A stretch of 36,902 nucleotides of DNA from Muribaculaceae bacterium (lineage in GTDB: Bacteria > Bacteroidota > Bacteroidia > Bacteroidales > Muribaculaceae). Made by a program: the position numbers and the translations under genes. The DNA lies in assembly GCA_017626045.1 (NCBI GenBank), contig JAGAJP010000006.1, positions 1 through 36,902 on the forward strand, written 5' to 3'. The notes beneath the pieces were generated by a model that was not told the origin of the DNA, made no database searches, and worked only from the letters and a program-made list of their open reading frames with translations. Position 1 is the first letter of the stretch, and every line of letters begins with the position of its first letter. Of the stretch, positions 31,016-36,902 are shown in pieces.

Positions 31016-32098
31016 ATGAACAAGATAATGAGGTATGCGGCGGTTGCCGCGTCGATAGCTGCGCTGGCGATTGCCGGCGGATGCGGTGAGAAAGGTTTCA
31101 AAATCGAGGGTCAGTTGTCGGGCAGCGACAACGACAAGGTTTTGCTCGAAAAAGCGGACTATTCCGGCTATTGGGCAATTGTAGACTCCGTGCGCACCGA
31201 CGGCAGCGGTAAGTTCAGTTTCAGCCAGCCCCGCCAGAGCGGCCCGGAGATTTTCCGCCTGAACCTCGATGACCAATACATCTACCTCCCCGTAGACTCC
31301 ACGGAAACCCTCAAGGTCAACAGTTCCAAGACCGGTTTCGGACATGACTTCACGGTGGAAGGCTCGGAGCAGGCCGTGCGCATGGCAAAGTTTGAAAAAG
31401 ACCTCATTGCCTTTACTCCCTACCTGGAGACAGCCGACTCTCTCGCAAGTTTCAAGAAACGTGTCTACAGCGAATACCTCCACGACGCGCGCGGAGCCAT
31501 CATGTCTTACTACATCCTCACCAAGACCGTAGGCGGCAAGCCGCTCTTCGACCCTTCGACCACCGACTTCCGGTATATCGCCGCAGTCGCCAACAGCTTC
31601 AAGAACTTCCGTCCCGACGACGCACACACTCCCCTGCTTGTACAGCTCGCAAAGGCAGCCCAGAGCCGTCACAACGACGAGCAGGGCATTCGCACCGTAA
31701 TCAACGCCACGGAAGTCACGATGCTCGAGATTGAACTCAACGACCGAGACGGCAAGACCCGCCGACTCTCCGACCATCTTAAGAAAGGGAAACCGGTGAT
31801 TGTGGCATTCACACTGATGCGCGACGGGACGACTCCCGAAATCAACCGTCAGCTCGCATCCATCTACAATGCAGGACTCGCCGACATCTATAATGTAAGT
31901 CCCGACCGAGACCAATATGGTTGGAAGGAATCCGTATCAAACCTTCCCTGGACTACGGTCCTCGACCCGTCGGCAGGACAGAGCCGTGCCTTCCGCGACT
32001 ACAACGTGACGCAGCTTCCAACATTCTTCATCTACGACTCCAACGGAGAACTCACGGCTCGCTGCTCCACAGTGAAAGAAATTCGCTCAAAGCTCTAA
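31016..32098 (+). CDS. DUF4369/thioredoxin-fold lipoprotein lacking CxxC
   Basis: A 360-residue lipoprotein (signal with AGGC, Cys23). Residues about 27-125 form the DUF4369 beta domain common in Bacteroidota thiol-disulfide proteins (GFKIEGQLSGSDNDKVLLEKADY). After a helical linker, residues about 235-360 form an AhpC/TSA-like thioredoxin fold (TMLEIELNDRDGKTRRLSDHLKKGKPVIVAFTL; YNVTQLPTFFIYDSNGEL with the cis-Pro in QLPTF). Where active members have W-C-x-x-C this protein reads TLMRDGTTPE, with no cysteine, so it should not catalyse disulfide exchange; a binding or chaperone-like role is possible. The SUI1 gene follows after 38 bp. Confidence 0.83.
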   Translation: MNKIMRYAAVAASIAALAIAGGCGEKGFKIEGQLSGSDNDKVLLEKADYSGYWAIVDSVRTDGSGKFSFSQPRQSGPEIFRLNLDDQYIYLPVDSTETLKVNSSKTGFGHDFTVEGSEQAVRMAKFEKDLIAFTPYLETADSLASFKKRVYSEYLHDARGAIMSYYILTKTVGGKPLFDPSTTDFRYIAAVANSFKNFRPDDAHTPLLVQLAKAAQSRHNDEQGIRTVINATEVTMLEIELNDRDGKTRRLSDHLKKGKPVIVAFTLMRDGTTPEINRQLASIYNAGLADIYNVSPDRDQYGWKESVSNLPWTTVLDPSAGQSRAFRDYNVTQLPTFFIYDSNGELTARCSTVKEIRSKL

Positions 32099-32136
32099 AC
32101 CTCCGCTTCCCATCCTACTTCAAAAAAACTATCCAA

Positions 32137-32481
32137 ATGAAGAACGCCACAGACTGGAAAGACGCGCTCTCGGCGCTCAGCGGCCTTCCCGCCGGCGACC
32201 CGGAGCCGGCTAATCCCGAGCCGACCGAGAAGGAATCAGGCAAGAAGGCGCGGAGAGGCAATCTGCATATAGTGACAGAGAAAAAAGGCCGCGCCGGCAA
32301 AACCGCCACCATCATAGAGGGATTTGACTCAGACGACGAGGAAATAGACGCAATAGCCCGCGAACTGCGCAAACGGCTCGGCACCGGCGGTAGCGCGCGC
32401 GGCGGCGAGATTCTCATTCAAGGCGACAGAAAATCTGACGTGGCGGCGATTCTGAAAGAGATGGGATTCAAGACCAACTGA
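32137..32481 (+). CDS. SUI1/eIF1-like translation factor
   Basis: A 114-residue protein of the SUI1/YciH family. The N-terminal 42 residues are a charged, probably flexible extension (PAGDPEPANPEPTEKESGKKARRG). The SUI1 core follows (LHIVTEKKGRAGKTATIIEGF, then IARELRKRLGTGGSARGGEILIQGDRKSDVAAILKEMGF), with the family's KGRxGK and LGxGGxxxxxxIxIQGD patterns complete. Bacterial members bind the 30S subunit and influence start-site choice; their necessity is unclear. ATG 32137 was chosen because upstream codons run through the preceding gene in another frame. It lies 11 bp before the helicase gene and is probably cotranscribed with it. Confidence 0.9.
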   Translation: MKNATDWKDALSALSGLPAGDPEPANPEPTEKESGKKARRGNLHIVTEKKGRAGKTATIIEGFDSDDEEIDAIARELRKRLGTGGSARGGEILIQGDRKSDVAAILKEMGFKTN

Positions 32482-32492
32482 CACCGGACATC

Positions 32493-35400
32493 ATGCTTCA
32501 GCTTCAGAGAGCCTCCGCGGGCTCTGGCAAGACTTACACGCTCGCCAGAAAATTTATCGAATACTTCATATCAGTGAAGGAAGAAGGGGGCGCGAGGCGT
32601 CTCCGAACCCGACGCGAACTGCGCGACTCGCTGACCCACATCCTTGCCATCACCTTCACCAACAAAGCCACCAACGAGATGAAACTCCGCATAGTGGCTA
32701 AACTTGACGCGCTCGGAGCATGGACACCCGCCACTCCCGTAGGGGAGGTGGACTACCTCGCCGACTTCGCAAAAGAATTCGGAGTCGCACCCGAAGAGAT
32801 AGCGCGGGTATGCCGCGACGCCCTCGCAGTGCTCCTCACCGACTACGGCGACTTCAAGGTCTCCACAATCGACTCGTTTTTCCAGACAGTGCTCCGCACT
32901 TTCGCATTTGAGGCAGACATCGACGACACATATCAGATAGAACTCGACTCCGACTATGTGGCGAGAATCGGACTCGACACCACCCTCGACAGCCTCGACA
33001 CATCAGAGAAGAAATCGCAGGGACATGAATGGATAGGCAGAATGATAAGCGAGCAGTCGGAGTCAGGCAACCGAGGATGGAACGTATTCCAGAAAAAAGA
33101 AAATAGCGGCATCTATGCCAACATACTGAAGGCAAGCAGAAACCTCAGCAAAGAGGACTTCAAGGAAATACGCGACGAACTCGATGAATATTTTGAGAAG
33201 AACACCGACTTTTTCTCTACCTTCGACCGCCTGAAAAGCGTCTACGACAGTCTGCTGCAGGCTTCGTTTGACAAGATGCGCTCCAAGGCGCGACAGCTAC
33301 TCAGAGAGTTTGCCGACCTCGGACTCGACATCAGGACAGACGGCGGACAGTATCTCGGAGGAAGAGCTGTCAACATGGCTGAAAAATGGGAGCTCTATCA
33401 GGCTGCCGACGACGGGGCAGGCACCACATTCAATATACCTTCCTTCACCCGCGCCGGCACACAGACAAGGGTCTTCAACCCCAAAAGCCACGCCGCCCCG
33501 CTCAACACGCCCGACGAAGACCGTCTGGAGGCGACAGCCAGGGAAATGTATGCGGCATTCGATGAATGGCGGCAGATGTCGCTCTCTGAAAAGATTCAGA
33601 AATGGATACACTACCGCAAGACGCTTCCCTACCTCGGAGTTCTGCAGAGCGTTAGGCAAAATTCCCGCATCTTCCTCACCGACAGCAACACCATTGAGCT
33701 CGGTGAGACCAACTCCATTCTCAGTCGTATCATCGGCGATGACGACGCCCCGTTTGTGTATGAACGCCTCGGATCTCGCCTGAACCATTTCCTGATCGAC
33801 GAGTTTCAGGACACCAGCCGCCTGCAATGGAACAACCTGCACCCCCTGGTGGCGGAAAGCGAGGGCCGAGGCAACGACAACCTCATCATCGGCGACGCCA
33901 AGCAGAGCATCTACCGCTTCCGCAACGCCGACCCGAGTCTCATCACCACCATCGTGCCGCAGCAGTTCAACTGCATGATGCGAGGCGACACTCCCCGCGA
34001 AAACACCAACTGGAGGAGCAGCCGTAGGATAGTGGAATTCAACAACCTCTTCTTCCGGAACCTGACAAAAGAGCTATCGGAAGACAGTGACAAGCCGTAT
34101 GCAGAAGGACTCGAACGGCTGTATTTCAATACCGTGCAGCCACCGAGCCACAAGGAAGACAAAGGTTTCATCAAGGTCAATATATGCCCTCCGGAAAAAG
34201 ACGACGACCGACATCCCGTACACCTCGCCCGCATACCTGGACTTATCGCCGAACTCATCGGCAGGGGATACCGTCAGAAAGACATAGCGGTGCTTGTGGA
34301 CCGCAACGAAGACGGGCAGGCTGTGATATCGCATATCATGGACTTCAACCGCAGCACGGAATGCACCCGCAAGATCAACTTCATCAGCGCTGAATCGCTG
34401 AAAATCGGAGAGTCGCGTGCCGTGCAGACCATTGTGTCGGTGCTCGAGACCGTCAACAAGGGCTCGCGCGCCATGCTCAACGCGCCCGAGGAGCGCCACA
34501 ACAAGGGAATCGGCGACTGGAGCAAGCTGAAGGCGGAGTTCAGCTACTACGCCATGAGCCATCCGGAGATGACCCTCCCGGAGCAGCTCAAGCATTTTCT
34601 CGCCGGAGAATACAATCCCGACTCTGTGCGCGAGATGCTGGCGGGTATGAGCACCACGGTGCTCCCGGCTCTCACCGCCAATATCTGCCTCAGATTCATA
34701 CCCACCGCCATGCGCGACGCCGAGGCTCCTTTCCTCGCGGCGTTTCAAGACAAGGTGCTGGACTTCTGCGAAACATATACCTCCGACATTGCCTCTTTCC
34801 TGCAATGGTGGGAAAAGAAAGGCAGGAACTTTTCCATCAGTTCTCCGGAAAACACCGATGCCGTGCAGGTGATGACGGTACACAAGTCGAAAGGCCTCGA
34901 GTTCCGCTGCGTGATAGTGGCAAACTCCACGCAACACACCGTTCCCGACAACGCCCGGAAAGAATGGCTCTGGATTAAGCCGGACCTTTCGGAAGCCGAC
35001 ATTGCCGACAGAATACCGTGGCTGCCGGTGGAGACCGACAAAAACCTTGTGAGGACACCTCACCGCGAGGCTTACGCCGACTACCTTAGAAAATATGTCA
35101 CCGACAAGATCAATATGGCGTATGTGGCATATACCCGAGCGGTTGACGAGCTGTACATCTTCACCATGGGTGTCGTAAAAGACGGCGACTCCGGTGAGTC
35201 GACGGCAAAAAAGAAGTCGAAAAAAGCGCCCAAAGAGAAAACTTCCATTGGCGACTATCTGTGGGACTTCGGCAAAAGGGCGGAAGAGATCCTCACTGCC
35301 ACACGCCTCGCATATCCGGCTGCGGCGGAGCATCTGCCGAAAGAAAGCGATTTCTCCCTTGATGCGGAAAACCACACATGGAGCATCGGCACCCCTCCCT

Positions 35401-36044
35401 CTCCCGACGAGATAGCCGACTCAATCCGTAAGAGCGAGGAAAAGGAGGAGAAGGAGCGGGAAGGAGAAACCACTCCCATATCGGCATACAGGTGCGACGA
35501 GCCGGTGACAGCCCTTTGCTTCCGCGACCCCGCGGCTCCCGGAGAGGAACTGATTGAAGAAGAAGAGCCGGAGGCTCCCGCAGAGAACGACAGTCAGGAC
35601 GAGGACGACAACCGTCTTTATGGAGAACTCATGCACGCCATCATGGAGCGCGTGCGCGTGCCCAGCGACCTGCCGCGTGCCGTCCTCCGCATGAGGACTC
35701 GCGGATTCTTCGACAGAAAGACCGCCCGGGAGCTTCACGACATCCTTAGCCGTGGCATGGAGAGTGTGAAGAAATACCGGTGGTTTGAGCCCGACTCGAG
35801 GATAATCAACGAGCGAGGAATAACCGGAGCGATGAAAGTGAAGCGCCCCGACAGAATCGTGATGCGCGCTGACGGCTCCGCCGCCGTCGTGGACTATAAG
35901 TTTGGCACGCATCGCGATGATGCCCGCTACAGCCGTCAGGTGAAAAGTTACGTGCGCGCGCTCAAAAACGCCGGGGCTGTAAAAGAATGCGAGGCCTACA
36001 TTTGGTATGTAAGCCTCGGCATTGTAGTTGAGGTGTCCCGTTAG
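32493..36044 (+). CDS. AddA/RecB-like helicase-nuclease
   Basis: An 1183-residue UvrD-type superfamily 1A helicase joined to a C-terminal RecB-family nuclease, expected to process double-strand DNA ends. Walker A is RASAGSGKTYTLA (Lys13, Thr14), motif Ia LAITFTNKATNEMK, motif II LIDEFQDTSRLQW (about 434-446), motif III GDAKQSIYRFRNAD, motif V VMTVHKSKGLEFRC and motif VI YVAYTRAVDELYIF. Near the C-terminus LYGELMHAIMERV, RPDRIVM and VVDYKFGTHRDDARYSRQV supply the His, Asp and Asp-Tyr-Lys elements of the PD-(D/E)XK nuclease. This is the AddA/RecB architecture. The AddB partner usually found nearby in this phylum is not in the window. A Lys/Ser-rich insertion (about 905-925) and an acidic stretch (EEEEPEAPAENDSQDEDDN) precede the nuclease. 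The 3' end overlaps the convergent BI-1 gene by 4 bp. Confidence 0.9.
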   Translation: MLQLQRASAGSGKTYTLARKFIEYFISVKEEGGARRLRTRRELRDSLTHILAITFTNKATNEMKLRIVAKLDALGAWTPATPVGEVDYLADFAKEFGVAPEEIARVCRDALAVLLTDYGDFKVSTIDSFFQTVLRTFAFEADIDDTYQIELDSDYVARIGLDTTLDSLDTSEKKSQGHEWIGRMISEQSESGNRGWNVFQKKENSGIYANILKASRNLSKEDFKEIRDELDEYFEKNTDFFSTFDRLKSVYDSLLQASFDKMRSKARQLLREFADLGLDIRTDGGQYLGGRAVNMAEKWELYQAADDGAGTTFNIPSFTRAGTQTRVFNPKSHAAPLNTPDEDRLEATAREMYAAFDEWRQMSLSEKIQKWIHYRKTLPYLGVLQSVRQNSRIFLTDSNTIELGETNSILSRIIGDDDAPFVYERLGSRLNHFLIDEFQDTSRLQWNNLHPLVAESEGRGNDNLIIGDAKQSIYRFRNADPSLITTIVPQQFNCMMRGDTPRENTNWRSSRRIVEFNNLFFRNLTKELSEDSDKPYAEGLERLYFNTVQPPSHKEDKGFIKVNICPPEKDDDRHPVHLARIPGLIAELIGRGYRQKDIAVLVDRNEDGQAVISHIMDFNRSTECTRKINFISAESLKIGESRAVQTIVSVLETVNKGSRAMLNAPEERHNKGIGDWSKLKAEFSYYAMSHPEMTLPEQLKHFLAGEYNPDSVREMLAGMSTTVLPALTANICLRFIPTAMRDAEAPFLAAFQDKVLDFCETYTSDIASFLQWWEKKGRNFSISSPENTDAVQVMTVHKSKGLEFRCVIVANSTQHTVPDNARKEWLWIKPDLSEADIADRIPWLPVETDKNLVRTPHREAYADYLRKYVTDKINMAYVAYTRAVDELYIFTMGVVKDGDSGESTAKKKSKKAPKEKTSIGDYLWDFGKRAEEILTATRLAYPAAAEHLPKESDFSLDAENHTWSIGTPPSPDEIADSIRKSEEKEEKEREGETTPISAYRCDEPVTALCFRDPAAPGEELIEEEEPEAPAENDSQDEDDNRLYGELMHAIMERVRVPSDLPRAVLRMRTRGFFDRKTARELHDILSRGMESVKKYRWFEPDSRIINERGITGAMKVKRPDRIVMRADGSAAVVDYKFGTHRDDARYSRQVKSYVRALKNAGAVKECEAYIWYVSLGIVVEVSR

Positions 36045-36763
36045 TCTCTGTTGCCGCCGAAGATGCGGAGAATGAAGAGAAACAGGTTGATGAAGTCAAG
36101 ATAAAGGTTCATCGCGCTCATTGTGGCAAGCTTGTCGGTGAGTGCCGGATCAAGGTTTGCCGCAGCTAATTGCTTGGTGTTCTGGGTGTCCCAGGCGGTG
36201 AGCCCGGTAAAGATCAGCACACCGGCACACGAGATGATGTATCCCATGGCGGCACTGTGCATGAATATGTTGACCACCATGGCAATGATAAGTCCGAAGA
36301 GTGCCATCATCAGAAACGATCCCATCTTCGTGAGGTCAGCCTTTGTGAAATAGCCGTAGACCGACATCGCGCCGAAGGTTCCGGCGGTAATGAAGAAGGT
36401 AGATACAATGGCGCTTAACTTATATACCAGGAAGATACTGCTCATGAACGTGCCCATCAGCGCGGCATAGACAAGAAACAATACGAGCACCGTGCCGCTC
36501 GACATCTTGTGCATGCGGACAGGAATCATGATAGCCATGGCAAACATGGCGATAATCATACCCCAGAATACTATCGTATTGCCGAAGATAAAGGAAAGAG
36601 CGGCGGGACTTGACGCCACACCGAGAGCGCAGAATGCAGATACAAGAAGCCCGATACACATTCTGACATAGACGCGCTTCATGACCGACGAGGTCTGACG
36701 CGCCACGGCAGCCTCTCCATAATAGGGAGGAGGAGTCTGCCGGTTTTGATAGTTGTCGTACAT
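36041..36763 (-). CDS. Bax inhibitor-1/YccA family membrane protein
   Basis: A 240-residue inner-membrane protein with seven hydrophobic segments after a short cytosolic tail (MYDNYQNRQTPPPYYGEA). BI-1 family traits are VYVRMCIGLLVSAFCALGVA, the LVLFLVYAALMGTFMSSIFLVY segment, TAGTFGAMSVYGYFTKADLTKMG and the C-terminal TGLTAWDTQNTK and ALNLYLDFINLFLFILRIFG-like end (here MNLYLDFINLFLFILRIFGG). The Asp residues used in the pH-gated Ca2+ leak model of bacterial BI-1 proteins (D in TAWDTQ and in YLDFIN) are kept. The exact function in Bacteroidota is unknown. The gene is convergent with the AddA-like gene and shares its last 4 bp. Confidence 0.93.
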   Translation of the reverse strand: MYDNYQNRQTPPPYYGEAAVARQTSSVMKRVYVRMCIGLLVSAFCALGVASSPAALSFIFGNTIVFWGMIIAMFAMAIMIPVRMHKMSSGTVLVLFLVYAALMGTFMSSIFLVYKLSAIVSTFFITAGTFGAMSVYGYFTKADLTKMGSFLMMALFGLIIAMVVNIFMHSAAMGYIISCAGVLIFTGLTAWDTQNTKQLAAANLDPALTDKLATMSAMNLYLDFINLFLFILRIFGGNRD

Positions 36764-36789
36764 ATTATCAAATTTTGAACGTTGATTTT

Positions 36790-36902
36790 AGAATTTTTAG
36801 AATTTAGAATTGCTTCGCGACTCGGTTGGGCTTCGCTTTATGCATAATGCATAATTGGCTTCGCGCTGGCGAGGCATACTAATTACTAATTACTAATTAC
36901 TA
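36790..36902 (+). repeat. AT-rich repeat cluster at window end
   Basis: TTTAGAATT units (36788-36811) are followed by two GCTTCGC-containing spacers (about 36811-36818 and 36829-36836; again near 36858), an ATGCATA iteration (36839-36855) and a 7-bp tandem repeat TACTAAT (36877-36902) that runs off the window. It lies upstream of the BI-1 gene. No gene is visible. Confidence 0.75.

Noticed and set aside
34074..35375. 433-residue minus-strand frame inside the AddA-like gene
   Set aside because: It mirrors the codon pattern of the real gene, has no recognisable domains and no promoter. The same holds for long antisense frames in araA, araB, fbp, pnp and pepP.
36877..36902. Regular repeats as a CRISPR array
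   Set aside because: The units are 7-14 bp direct iterations without unique spacers, and there are no cas genes in the window.
1..36902. tRNA and rRNA genes
   Set aside because: No cloverleaf with the T-loop GGTTCRANYC pattern or rRNA segment was seen in any intergenic region.

Overview
The window looks like chromosomal DNA from a gut Bacteroidota, most likely Bacteroidales and probably a Muribaculaceae-type genome. This rests on promoters of the TTTG-(19-21 nt)-TAnnTTTG type, the near absence of Shine-Dalgarno sequences before genes, many lipobox lipoproteins, and family content typical of the group: Nudix-type AraR, DUF4421, DUF6250, class III fructose-1,6-bisphosphatase and a DUF4369-thioredoxin lipoprotein. 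The genus call is an inference from style, not from a marker gene.

Layout. 1-2131: an AT-rich accessory pair on the minus strand (Sel1-repeat lipoprotein and DUF2971 protein), preceded by a strongly folded, apparently non-coding segment (about 1476-1797, minus strand) that has its own promoter-like box and terminator. 2025-10142: a complete L-arabinose utilisation operon (galM-type mutarotase, Na+/sugar symporter, Nudix regulator AraR, araD, araA, FGGY kinase) with a recognisable promoter, a dyad operator just downstream of it and a terminator. 10143-10665: terminators, a second possible minus-strand small RNA, repeats and the promoter of an Xaa-Pro aminopeptidase. 10666-19135: housekeeping genes (aminopeptidase P, gamma carbonic anhydrase, fructose bisphosphatase, rpsU, xerC, pnp). 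19164-23329: a minus-strand operon hpf-fdtA-fdtB-mltG-DUF4421. 23522-25781: a short orphan tail of an Rpn/PD-(D/E)XK protein, a histidine acid phosphatase and a lipoprotein. 25846-30779: on the minus strand, a DUF6250/PL26-like exo-rhamnogalacturonan lyase and a compact three-gene lysis-like cassette (coiled-coil membrane protein, lipoprotein with C-terminal TM, GH108 muramidase). 30906-36044: thioredoxin-like lipoprotein, SUI1-family factor and a 1183-residue AddA/RecB-like helicase-nuclease; 36041-36763: a convergent Bax-inhibitor-1 protein.

Repeats are a hallmark. AT-rich iterations of GAATT-type units fill the spacers of the ara operon and even encode the last residues of some proteins. 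A family of 22-bp GC-bounded palindromes (half site GCGAGGAWTT) occurs at four intergenic sites, with compensatory changes between copies.

The most interesting candidates are the folded minus-strand RNA/leader at 1476-1797, the prophage-free lysis cassette at 29290-30745 (parts resembling a holin/endolysin/spanin set such as used in type 10 secretion), the covarying palindrome family, and the rpsU leader that contains a perfect anti-SD complement away from any long reading frame.
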